The translations under genes and the position numbers were made by a program. From assembly GCF_900142215.1 (NCBI RefSeq), contig NZ_FRAC01000017.1, positions 62,001-126,000 on the forward strand: 64,000 nucleotides of DNA, written 5' to 3'. Below are positions 1-7,921 of this stretch, piece after piece. Every line of letters starts with the position of its first letter. The first letter of the stretch is position 1. This DNA is from Anaerocolumna jejuensis DSM 15929. Lineage in GTDB: Bacteria; Bacillota; Clostridia; Lachnospirales; Lachnospiraceae. Below the pieces are notes generated by a model. It was not told the origin of the DNA and made no database searches. It saw only the letters and a list, made by a program, of their open reading frames with translations.

Positions 1-642
1 AAAGCCATGCATGAGAAAAAGAAGGAAACCTGGGAAGTTCCTTATCTGCCCATTGATCCAGCCGATATCGGCAGAAAATATGAGCCGATCGTACGTATTA
101 ACAGCCAGTCAGGCAAAGGCGGCGTAGCCTTTATTATGGAAAGCTATTTCGGATTTAAGCTTCCAAAGGGAATGCATAAGGAATTTGCCGATGTAATACA
201 GGTGATATCGGAAAAGCAGGGTGAAGTAGCACCGGAACAGATTATGCAGGAATTTAAGAAAAGCTATCTGGACAGGAAAGAGCCTCTGCATTTCAGAAAA
301 TGCCGTTTTGAAGATTTAACAGAAACCGATACCCCTTTTGATACCTTAGCTTCCGTTATTTATACGGATGAAGGCATTGAAAAATCCTTTGAAGCAACCG
401 GAAATGGTCCCATTGATGCGGTACTCAGAGGGCTTGAGAAGGAGCTGGGAATAAATATAAAAATACTGGATTATTCCGAGCATGCTCTTGGAGAAGGTTC
501 CGGTGCCCAGGCTGCAGCTTATATCCATCTGCTGGATAAGGACACGGCGAGAACGATATTTGGAGTGGGAATCAGCTCCAATATTACCAGAGCATCCATA
601 AGAGCAATTTTCAGCGGCCTTAACAGGTTAAAGAAATCATAA
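1..642 (+). CDS. leuA: 2-isopropylmalate synthase, C-terminal part (cut by window start)
   Basis: The reading frame is open to base 1, so this is the last 213 residues of a longer protein. LeuA condenses acetyl-CoA with 2-oxoisovalerate, the first committed step of leucine synthesis. What is visible is the end of the catalytic/linker region (KYEPIVRINSQSGKGG) followed by the C-terminal LeuA regulatory (leucine-binding dimer) domain, with the typical GNGPIDAV and GEGSGAQAAAYI motifs. The enzyme looks like the roughly 560-residue 'type 2' LeuA. No other leucine gene follows, so it appears to be a stand-alone or last gene. Homocitrate or citramalate synthase share this domain and cannot be fully excluded without the catalytic half. 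Confidence 0.85.
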   Translation, partial: KAMHEKKKETWEVPYLPIDPADIGRKYEPIVRINSQSGKGGVAFIMESYFGFKLPKGMHKEFADVIQVISEKQGEVAPEQIMQEFKKSYLDRKEPLHFRKCRFEDLTETDTPFDTLASVIYTDEGIEKSFEATGNGPIDAVLRGLEKELGINIKILDYSEHALGEGSGAQAAAYIHLLDKDTARTIFGVGISSNITRASIRAIFSGLNRLKKS

Positions 643-699
643 GAAAGCTTAAGCAATTTTTAATGATATAAAAGAAAGAGATATGTTATGGTTATAGGA

Positions 700-745
700 A
701 GAGGATACAGCGCAATCAGGAAATCTGCTTGTATGTGTCCTCTGT
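700..745 (+). terminator. Possible weak terminator hairpin after leuA
   Basis: An 8-bp stem (GAGGATAC with GTGTCCTC, one G-U pair) follows the leuA stop codon, but only a broken T-run comes after it. Rho-independent function is plausible but weakly supported. Confidence 0.35.
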
Positions 746-857
746 TTCTTGCAAAAATATATTTTTTAAATTAAAATCTATATAGGAGTGAAAGACATTG
801 AAAGCTTTCACTTATAAATTAGAAGAAGGCTGAAAGAAAAAATAATGATAAGAAAGG

Positions 858-917
858 ATGCCACACTGTGATTCTTTCAACCTGCGAAATCAGTTTCGCA
901 TTTTATGTTGTGGCGTA
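858..917 (+). promoter_or_regulatory. Structured 5' leader immediately upstream of tagD
   Basis: Two nested inverted repeats are visible: an inner TGCGAAA/TTTCGCA stem and an outer GCCACA/TGTGGC stem. The outer stem ends just before the GGAGG ribosome binding site (919-923) of tagD. It may hide or expose the site. No known riboswitch class was recognised. Confidence 0.35.
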
Positions 918-927
918 TGGAGGAAAA

Positions 928-1326
928 ATGAAAAAGGTAATCACTTATGGGACCTATGATTTACTGCATGTTGGACATATTAATCTCCTTAAAAGGGCAA
1001 GAGAGCTGGGAGATTATCTGATTGTCGTATTATCATCGGATGAATTTAACACAATTAAGCATAAAACGGCTTATCACAGTTATGAAGACAGAAAGACGAT
1101 ATTGGAAGCTGTCCGTTACGTGGATGAGGTGATACCCGAATTTACCTGGGAGCAGAAGATCGATGATGTAGTGGACAACCAGGTAGATACTTTTGTGATG
1201 GGCGATGACTGGGAAGGACAGTTCGACTTTTTAAAGGACTATTGTGAGGTTGTTTATCTTCCGAGAACGGAAGGAATATCCACCACTAAGATAAAGAACG
1301 ACCTGAATTTAGGGGCGAAAAAATAA
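928..1326 (+). CDS. tagD: Glycerol-3-phosphate cytidylyltransferase
   Basis: 132 residues, the usual length for TagD/GCT. It makes CDP-glycerol from CTP and sn-glycerol-3-phosphate, the donor for poly(glycerol-phosphate) wall polymers, in the cytoplasm. The nucleotidyltransferase HxGH motif is H14-V-G-H17 in GTYDLLHVGH, and the family signature RTEGISTT is at 113-120. The start at 928 has GGAGG at 919-923. An in-frame ATT-rich extension upstream lacks a ribosome binding site and resembles the family less. It heads a cluster with two CDP-glycerol transferases that would use its product. Confidence 0.93.
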   Translation: MKKVITYGTYDLLHVGHINLLKRARELGDYLIVVLSSDEFNTIKHKTAYHSYEDRKTILEAVRYVDEVIPEFTWEQKIDDVVDNQVDTFVMGDDWEGQFDFLKDYCEVVYLPRTEGISTTKIKNDLNLGAKK

Positions 1327-1347
1327 ATATAAACTGGAGTTGGACGT

Positions 1348-2568
1348 ATGCCCCCGATAAAAAAAATCTTAAGGAAAATCAAAAAAAACATCAAAAAAAC
1401 CGGCAAGAAGCTTGTCATGTTTCTATACCGGATTGAGACCAGGCTGCTCCCTGTCAATAAACGCATCATTGTATTTGAAAGCAATATGGGAAGAAATTAT
1501 ACCGGAAACCCCAAAGCGGTCTATGAGGAAATGGTAAATCAGGGATTGGATAAGAAGTACCGCTGTTATTATATGCTGGATAATGTGAAAACACCTATAC
1601 CGGGCAGTGCCGTTAAAATAAGGAGGACAAGGGTCCGGTATTTCTTTCTTATGGGAATTGCAGGTGTTTGGGTAAGCGATTCCAGAATGCCCAACTACAT
1701 TAAGAAGCGGGAGGGAGTACGCTATATTCAGACCTGGCATGGTACACCTCTAAAGAAGCTGGCACTTGATATGGATTCTGTCAATATGGCAGGGGAAACA
1801 AACATTGAGAAATATAAGAGAAGTTTCTTTGTGAATACCAGGACCTGGGACTATCTGATATCCCAGAACTACTATTCTACCGAAATATTCAGAAGGGCCT
1901 TTGCCTTTGATAAGACGATGCTGGAAATTGGATATCCCAGGAATGATGTCCTCTTTTATGGAAATAATCCGGAATATATTGATAAGCTTAAGAAGCAGAT
2001 GGGTCTTCCTCTGGATAAGAAAATTGTTTTGTATGCGCCTACCTGGCGGGATAATGAATACTATGCTAAAGGAGCCTATAAATTCAGTACCCCTATGGAT
2101 TTTTCCCTCTTGAAGGAACAGCTGGGAGAGGATTATGTCTGTGTTGTCAAATATCATTATCTGGTGAAGGATAACATTAACTGGTCTACATACGGCGGTT
2201 TTGTGTATGAGTTTAATATGTGCGAGGATATTTCGGCCCTTTACCTGACAGCGGATATCCTGGTTACGGACTATTCCTCCGTTATGTTTGATTATTCCCT
2301 CTTAAGAAGGCCCATGTTCTTCTTTACCTATGATTTGGAAGATTACAGGGATAATTTAAGAGGCTTTTACTTTGACTTTATAGAAGAGGCTCCCGGGCCG
2401 ATTGTAGGTACGACAAAGGAACTGATCGAAGCAATCAAAAACTATGACTGTAAGGAATATGAAGCAAAATACAATGCATTTTATCAGAAATACAACCATG
2501 CAGATGACGGCAAGGCTTCTGCAAAGGTGGTAAATGTCATTGAGAAAATAATAGCAGGAGAAAGGTAA
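1348..2568 (+). CDS. CDP-glycerol glycerophosphotransferase (TagB/TagF family)
   Basis: 406 residues. The family transfers glycerol-phosphate from CDP-glycerol to a lipid-linked glycopolymer at the inner face of the membrane. A very basic, amphipathic N-terminus (residues 3-22) fits peripheral membrane attachment. Family motifs are TWHGTPLKKL around H131 and the TDYSSVMFDYS motif around D308. Size matches a single-domain TagB-like primase better than the roughly 750-residue TagF polymerase, but substrate cannot be read from sequence. It starts 21 bp after tagD with GGAG at 1336-1339 and is 8 bp before the next gene, so co-transcription is likely. Confidence 0.88.
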   Translation: MPPIKKILRKIKKNIKKTGKKLVMFLYRIETRLLPVNKRIIVFESNMGRNYTGNPKAVYEEMVNQGLDKKYRCYYMLDNVKTPIPGSAVKIRRTRVRYFFLMGIAGVWVSDSRMPNYIKKREGVRYIQTWHGTPLKKLALDMDSVNMAGETNIEKYKRSFFVNTRTWDYLISQNYYSTEIFRRAFAFDKTMLEIGYPRNDVLFYGNNPEYIDKLKKQMGLPLDKKIVLYAPTWRDNEYYAKGAYKFSTPMDFSLLKEQLGEDYVCVVKYHYLVKDNINWSTYGGFVYEFNMCEDISALYLTADILVTDYSSVMFDYSLLRRPMFFFTYDLEDYRDNLRGFYFDFIEEAPGPIVGTTKELIEAIKNYDCKEYEAKYNAFYQKYNHADDGKASAKVVNVIEKIIAGER

Positions 2569-2576
2569 AGCTTTCT

Positions 2577-3758
2577 ATGATTAATAAATGGAAAAGTATC
2601 CTAAAAATTAAGGTAAAAGGAACTCTTCATAATGTACAGGCTAAAAGTGAGAAAAGGCTGGTGGATTACAGGCTTTCCAATTATGATGTATCCGTTATCA
2701 GGAATACGAACCCTGAAAAAACGAAAAAAATCCTTTTTGTCGTAGAAAGAATGGCAAAATACAGCGGAGGGCAGACCTCACTTCTGCGCCTTGGAACGGA
2801 GCTCTCAAAGCTTGGTCATGAAGTGGGCTATACGGTCTACAAGCCCCAGACAAAGTCCGATATGGAAGAGTGTGCTTCTTCTAATTTATCCGGGTATCTG
2901 GGAAAGATGTATACAAATAAGCAGTTACCAAACCTGAAAGCAGACCTTGTCATTGCCTCTTCCTGGGATACGGTAGCCTTTGCCAAGAAGATAGCCGGAT
3001 ATAAGATGTACTTCATCCAGGATTATGAGCCTTATTTCTTTTCCTTTGGCGAGCTGTTTTTAATGGCAAGAAAGACTTATGAACAGGGACTTCACATGGT
3101 AAGTCTTGGTGCCTGGAATAAGGAAATGATAGAAAAGAACTGTGTACCGGTATCACCGATTGACTGGGTGGATTTTCCCTATGAAAGCAAAGAATATCCT
3201 TATCATAAGAGAAATTATGACAGCTATTCGGGTAAGAAGGAAATTACAATGGCAGTTTATCTGAAATACTATGGTAAAAGGCTTCCCAATATCACCCAGT
3301 ATATGTTAAAGCAGCTAAAGGATAAGTTTTTACAGGAGGGTATTAAGCTTCGTGTCCTTTATTACGGAGAGGATAAGAGCTTTCAGACCGTTGCCGGAGA
3401 AAACCTTGGCATGCTGTCAAAAAAAGAACTTCTTTCCCTTTACCGGAAGGCTGATTTTGGTATGGTAGCTTCCATGAGCAATGTATCCCTGGTGCCTTAT
3501 GAGATGTTAGCAACCGGGCTGCCATTAATTGAATTTGAAGACGGGACCTTTCCCTATTTCTTCCCGAAGGGCAGTGCTATCCTTACATCTCTGGACTTTG
3601 AAGATTTATACAGGAAGCTGAAGGAATCCATTCAGAATCCTGACCTTCTGAAACAGCGGGATGGGACAGCCAGAGAGTACTTGAGTACTTTAAGCTGGGC
3701 TAAGACCGCAAAACAGTTTGAAGACATTATAAACTATGCAGCAGGTATGGAAGCTTAA
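2577..3758 (+). CDS. Glycosyltransferase, WsaF-like GT4 type
   Basis: 393 residues. The N-terminal half starts its Rossmann fold at about residue 50 (KILFVVERMAKYSGGQTSLL). It contains FIQDYEPYFF from residue 146, a motif typical of WsaF/rhamnosyltransferase-like enzymes. The C-terminal half carries a GT-B donor domain with SLVPYEMLATGLPLIEFEDG. By family it would move a sugar, often rhamnose, from a nucleotide donor onto a surface polysaccharide. Lying between two CDP-glycerol transferases, it probably decorates or builds the same wall polymer. The exact sugar is unknown. It is 8 bp downstream of the previous gene. Confidence 0.78.
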   Translation: MINKWKSILKIKVKGTLHNVQAKSEKRLVDYRLSNYDVSVIRNTNPEKTKKILFVVERMAKYSGGQTSLLRLGTELSKLGHEVGYTVYKPQTKSDMEECASSNLSGYLGKMYTNKQLPNLKADLVIASSWDTVAFAKKIAGYKMYFIQDYEPYFFSFGELFLMARKTYEQGLHMVSLGAWNKEMIEKNCVPVSPIDWVDFPYESKEYPYHKRNYDSYSGKKEITMAVYLKYYGKRLPNITQYMLKQLKDKFLQEGIKLRVLYYGEDKSFQTVAGENLGMLSKKELLSLYRKADFGMVASMSNVSLVPYEMLATGLPLIEFEDGTFPYFFPKGSAILTSLDFEDLYRKLKESIQNPDLLKQRDGTAREYLSTLSWAKTAKQFEDIINYAAGMEA

Positions 3759-3764
3759 ATATAG

Positions 3765-3837
3765 AATATTGATTCGGGTGTCATAAGTTAATCTCTCAAT
3801 AAACATGGCATTGACTTATGGCACTTGAATCAATATT
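3765..3837. repeat. Long imperfect inverted repeat between wall polymer genes
   Basis: Two arms of about 28 bases (3765-3792 and 3810-3837) share AATATTGATTC and CATAAGT blocks with only a few mismatches, leaving a loop of about 17 bases. No T-run follows, so it is not a standard terminator. It could be an RNA processing or stability hairpin, or a small palindromic repeat. Confidence 0.65.
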
Positions 3838-3885
3838 AGGTATGAAAGATTAAGCATAGAAGATTAGTGAAGTGAGGATGGGGCT

Positions 3886-5073
3886 TTGAGAGAACTGTTA
3901 AAAAAGCTGGCTCCCGGCTGGGCATTAAAAATCTATCAGAAAATCAGATATATCCTTATTACAGCCCTTTTTGGGCTGTTTCGCATATTCCCCATAAATC
4001 CTTACAGGGTTGTGGTGTGCAATGTATGGGGGTTCGGAGATAATGCCAAATATGTTACCGAGGAGTTAGCAGGAAGAAAGTATAAAAAGTTAGAAATTAT
4101 ATTCATAACCAATCACCCTGATGCTGCCGGTGAGACAAGGAATATAAAGGTTTATAAGAGCAATAGCATAAAAGCCGTATATGCGCTTGCCACCGCAAGA
4201 GTATGGGTGGATAACAACAGGAAAGAAAGCTACATCAGAAAAAGAAAAGGCCAATACTATATCCAGACCTGGCACGGCGGGATTGCCTTAAAGAAAATCG
4301 AGCGGGATTATGAAGAACATCTTGGCAATACTTATGTAAGGAATGCCAAAAGGGACTCTGCCATGACGGACCTTTATATCTCAAACAGCGATTTTTGCAC
4401 AAAGATGTATAGAAGAAGCTTCTGGTATAAGGGAGAGATATTAGAATGCGGAAGTCCAAGAAATGATATTCTTATCAACCCCAAAAAGGAAATCGGTGAG
4501 GAGGTAAGAAAGGCACTTGGTATAAAGAAGGAAGTAAAGATAGCCCTTTATGCACCCACCTACAGGGAAGGTAAGGATAATACCTCAGCCTATTCCCTGG
4601 ATTATGAAAGGCTTCTTTCTGAGCTTGCAGCAGGGTTTGGCGGAGAGTGGATTGTGGCAGTAAGGCTTCATCCTCTGGTATCTGCCCAAAGCAATGCTCT
4701 GACGTATAATGCCAAGGTTATAAACGCAACTCATTACCGGGATATTTATGAACTGATGTCCGAAAGTGATGTACTGATAACAGACTATTCCAATATTATG
4801 TTTGAATTTTCCTTTACAAGAAAGCCGGTATTCCTATATGCAGCTGATATGAAAGAATATGATGCAACCAGGGGCTTTTACTTCGAATACGCCTCCCTTC
4901 CCTATTACAAGGCAGTTAATATGCCGGAATTATTAGAAGGCATCAAAGCTTTTGATAAGAAGGAGTATGAAGAACAGGTAACAGAGTTCTTTCAAGGGCT
5001 GGTGCTTTATGAGAAAGGACAGGCTTCAAAAGCTGTTACGGACAGGGTAATACAGGTATTGAAAAGAAAATAG
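3886..5073 (+). CDS. CDP-glycerol glycerophosphotransferase (TagB/TagF family), second copy
   Basis: 395 residues, TTG start preceded by GAGGATGGGG; the nearby ATG is out of frame. Motifs are TWHGGIALKKIE around H130 and TDYSNIMFEFSF around D300, the two conserved regions of the family. A hydrophobic segment at about residues 22-38 (ILITALFGLFRIFPI) suggests membrane association. It is related to but clearly different from the gene at 1348. The two may act one after the other, one priming and one extending the glycerol-phosphate chain. The gene ends at a strong hairpin terminator, closing the forward cluster. Confidence 0.87.
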   Translation: MRELLKKLAPGWALKIYQKIRYILITALFGLFRIFPINPYRVVVCNVWGFGDNAKYVTEELAGRKYKKLEIIFITNHPDAAGETRNIKVYKSNSIKAVYALATARVWVDNNRKESYIRKRKGQYYIQTWHGGIALKKIERDYEEHLGNTYVRNAKRDSAMTDLYISNSDFCTKMYRRSFWYKGEILECGSPRNDILINPKKEIGEEVRKALGIKKEVKIALYAPTYREGKDNTSAYSLDYERLLSELAAGFGGEWIVAVRLHPLVSAQSNALTYNAKVINATHYRDIYELMSESDVLITDYSNIMFEFSFTRKPVFLYAADMKEYDATRGFYFEYASLPYYKAVNMPELLEGIKAFDKKEYEEQVTEFFQGLVLYEKGQASKAVTDRVIQVLKRK

Positions 5074-5076
5074 CAT

Positions 5077-5128
5077 AAAAAGAGTGCTGTAAATCCTCGA
5101 TTAAGAGAATTCACAGCACTCTTTTTTT
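5077..5128. terminator. Bidirectional intrinsic terminator
   Basis: A perfect 13-bp stem (AAAAGAGTGCTGT with its complement, 5078-5090 and 5113-5125) is flanked by A-run and T-run. It lies between convergent genes and would serve both strands. Confidence 0.9.
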
Positions 5129-5168
5129 GAGCTTATATTACAAGCTATATTACCAGCTTAGCCGTCTA

Positions 5169-6197
5169 CTAGTTATTATCGGTTATTTCCTTTAACTTTG
5201 CACTTATTTCTTTTACCTTATCAGTAGGAGCATAGTCCGTTGTGCCAAATAAGTATTCATGCAGCTTGATAACATTGGCGGTTAAATCCACCGGAAATAC
5301 ATAGGAGACTCTGTGATACGTAAAGGCCCTCTTTTCATAGGGGAAGCCTGTCTGATCCACGATGTTATAAGACATAATGTCCTTTGCAAGGGACAGCATT
5401 TCCACCGAATCGATATTGGTATAAATCTTAGGAAGGATTTCATTCAGGATGGAGTTAAGAGTTTTTAAATCCGCCTTTTTAGCCTTCTCAAAGATTTTCT
5501 GTATGACTATACGCTGTCTTTCCGCTCTCTTAAAATCATCGCCCTTGGTATAGCGGATTCTTGCATAAGCAGTAGCATGGGTTCCGTTTACGACCTGGGT
5601 ACCGGCGGCTTTCAGCTTGCCGACGTTGGTCTTGTTAATTTTATTTAACTCTTTGGTATAACCATTTACATACTTTAACTCTTCCGGAGTGATATCCAGG
5701 CTGATTCCTCCAAGGAGGTCTATGACCTTACAGACGGCATCAAAATTTACGGTAACGAATTCCTTCACATCCAGGTCAAAGTTCATATTAATCGTGTTTA
5801 AAGCCAGAGGATAACCGCCTTTAAAATAAGCCGCGTTGATTTTATCAAATTTGTTGTCCCCGTTTGGAATCAGGGAATAAGTGTCACGGTAAATGGATGC
5901 CAGCTTCACATCCTTTGTTTTATTGTTGATGCTGACAATAACGATGGTATCGGAATGGGTGGAGGATTTTAAGGAATTATCCCTGGAATCCACACCAAAG
6001 ATAGCAATATTCCGGTAGCCCTTCATGTCCTTACTGTCCAGATCATTCATGACAAGGGAAGAATCCCCGGATTTGTCCACCTGCATTTTGGATGCCATTA
6101 CAAAGTAGTATCCTATACCTACTGCAAGCAGGATAAGAATTAAATCAAATACCAGTATAACCTTTGCTTTAAAACGTCTTTTCTTTTTTTTAGCCAT
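5169..6197 (-). CDS. LytR-CpsA-Psr (LCP) family glycopolymer ligase
   Basis: 342 residues. A basic cytoplasmic tail (residues 1-12) and one membrane segment (about 13-33) are followed by an extracellular LCP domain. Conserved residues are visible: IFGVDSRD (D70, R72), HSDTIV (D83), SIYRDTY (R104) and the later YARIRYTKGDDFKRAERQ block. LCP proteins attach undecaprenyl-linked teichoic acid or polysaccharide to peptidoglycan, outside the membrane. This fits the adjacent CDP-glycerol transferases and sugar transferase. The start has a good AAGG-type site (GGAAAGG) a few bases upstream. It is probably co-transcribed with the sugar transferase at 6227. Confidence 0.92.
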   Translation of the reverse strand: MAKKKKRRFKAKVILVFDLILILLAVGIGYYFVMASKMQVDKSGDSSLVMNDLDSKDMKGYRNIAIFGVDSRDNSLKSSTHSDTIVIVSINNKTKDVKLASIYRDTYSLIPNGDNKFDKINAAYFKGGYPLALNTINMNFDLDVKEFVTVNFDAVCKVIDLLGGISLDITPEELKYVNGYTKELNKINKTNVGKLKAAGTQVVNGTHATAYARIRYTKGDDFKRAERQRIVIQKIFEKAKKADLKTLNSILNEILPKIYTNIDSVEMLSLAKDIMSYNIVDQTGFPYEKRAFTYHRVSYVFPVDLTANVIKLHEYLFGTTDYAPTDKVKEISAKLKEITDNN

Positions 6198-6226
6198 AAC
6201 TATACCTTTCCTTTACTGCAAAACCT

Positions 6227-7645
6227 TTAATATGCGTTTTTATTGACAAAACCTTTAAAAAAGGTCAGAAACAATATTTTAAAATCCAGACTCAGACTCC
6301 AGTTCTCTATATAATATAAATCGCAGTCAATTCTTTTTCTGATAGAGGTGTCGCCGCGGTAGCCGTTCACCTGTGCCCAGCCGGTCATACCCGGAAGGAC
6401 CTGGTGCTTAATCATATAGCGGGGAATTTCTTCCTTGAATTTCTCTACGAAAAAAGGACGTTCCGGTCTGGGACCGATAAGGCTCATTTCGCCCCTTAAT
6501 ACGTTAAAGAGCTGTGGAAGCTCATCGATACTGGTTTTACGGATGAATTTACCGATTTTGGTTACTCTCGGGTCATTAAAGGTTGTCCAGGATTTCTTTT
6601 CTTTTGATTCCGGCTGTATTTCCATGGAACGGAACTTATACATCTTAAATTCCTTGTTGTGCTTGCCGATACGAATCTGCTTGTAGATAACAGGTCCGGT
6701 GGAAGTGGTCTTAATAATGATAGCAACTACTGTCATGGGTATCGAAAAGAGAATGAGTGCTACAGTTGCCCCAAAGATATCGACAGCCCTTTTCATCACA
6801 CGGTTTATGAAATTGGTAAGGGGCACATTGCGGATATTGATAACCGGAAGCCCGTCCAAATCCTCCGTATAAGGAATGGTAGGCAGGAGGTCCTGGTAAT
6901 CCGGAATAAACTTGGTATGGACGCCGGATTTTTCGCATAAATTAACAATTCGGGAGAGCTTAGAGTACTCATCAATGCTTAAGGTAATACCGATTTCCTC
7001 CAGTTCATTGGACCGAAGAAATTCAGTCAGGTCCTCAATGGAACCAATGACCTTTATTCCCTTGTAAGCCGTATCAAGGTCCACATTATCATCCAGTATT
7101 CCATAGATTGCATAGCCCCACTGGGGATTGGCAAGAAGTCTGTCTATGTAGGACTGTGCCGCCCGGCTGTACCCTACCAGAAGTACATGTTTTTGGTTGT
7201 AGCCCTTTTTTCTGGCTGTTCTTTGAACATTTCTTACTACTATACGGAACACCAATTCAAAAATAACATTAACTATGAAGAAGATAAAAAGGAGATAACG
7301 GGAATAATCATTTTCCGCTGTGGCATATAGTATGAAGGTAAAATAAACCGTACCAAATATATTTGCCTTTATAATATTCCAGAGAACCAGCCTTTTCAGG
7401 CGAACAGGCCCAAGCCCATACAGCCCGCAGTAGTTATAAATGATTAGGTAGCCGGGTATTAATAAGTACAATATTCCTAAATAAGTTACCAGGTCATAGC
7501 GGCCTGCGTTAGGGTCAAAGTGGATAAGATAGCGCAGGGGGCTGTAGAAACGTAAAAAGTATGATAATATATAGGAAAGGACCAGCAGAACTCCGTCTGC
7601 TACAACATGTATTCGGTTAAGTGTCTTTTCATTGTCTTTTATCAT
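6227..7645 (-). CDS. Undecaprenyl-phosphate sugar phosphotransferase (WcaJ-like)
   Basis: About 472 residues. Four to five N-terminal membrane segments, a CoA-binding-like Rossmann region (HVLLVGYSRAAQSYID), a further membrane segment, then the bacterial sugar transferase domain (KMYKFRSM, GLRP-like LIGPRPERP, LPGMTGWAQVNGYRG). The enzyme starts lipid-linked glycan assembly by moving a sugar-1-phosphate from a nucleotide sugar onto undecaprenyl phosphate. It is the likely priming enzyme for the wall polymer built by the genes at 0.9-5 kb and ligated by the LCP protein. I prefer the ATG at 7645; a TTG six codons upstream (7663) is possible but has no ribosome binding site. Confidence 0.88.
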   Translation of the reverse strand: MIKDNEKTLNRIHVVADGVLLVLSYILSYFLRFYSPLRYLIHFDPNAGRYDLVTYLGILYLLIPGYLIIYNYCGLYGLGPVRLKRLVLWNIIKANIFGTVYFTFILYATAENDYSRYLLFIFFIVNVIFELVFRIVVRNVQRTARKKGYNQKHVLLVGYSRAAQSYIDRLLANPQWGYAIYGILDDNVDLDTAYKGIKVIGSIEDLTEFLRSNELEEIGITLSIDEYSKLSRIVNLCEKSGVHTKFIPDYQDLLPTIPYTEDLDGLPVINIRNVPLTNFINRVMKRAVDIFGATVALILFSIPMTVVAIIIKTTSTGPVIYKQIRIGKHNKEFKMYKFRSMEIQPESKEKKSWTTFNDPRVTKIGKFIRKTSIDELPQLFNVLRGEMSLIGPRPERPFFVEKFKEEIPRYMIKHQVLPGMTGWAQVNGYRGDTSIRKRIDCDLYYIENWSLSLDFKILFLTFFKGFVNKNAY

Positions 7646-7921
7646 TGAAAACCCCATTGCCAAAATGGCATCTTTACTGAATTCTTTACTTAAATTTTGT
7701 CCTTAAATGTCATTTCTATAATACATGATTGAAAGAATTTCCACAATACAAAATTTTCTTAATATTTAACTGAAATTCTTAAGATTGCGTTCAAAATTTA
7801 TTTTCTTAATTTTCACAAACTCTACACAAAATACTGTTACAATGGTCACGTAAATGATATATTAGAATGTAAATAAAACTACTGTTAATAGAAAAGATAC
7901 GTTTAAGGAAGGTGAATCAAT
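7646..7921. other. Divergent promoter region
   Basis: This A+T-rich 276-base gap separates the minus-strand sugar transferase from the plus-strand htrA gene. TACAAT near 7834 and AAGGAAGG before 7922 are visible. No convincing -35 box, operator or RNA structure was recognised. Confidence 0.4.
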
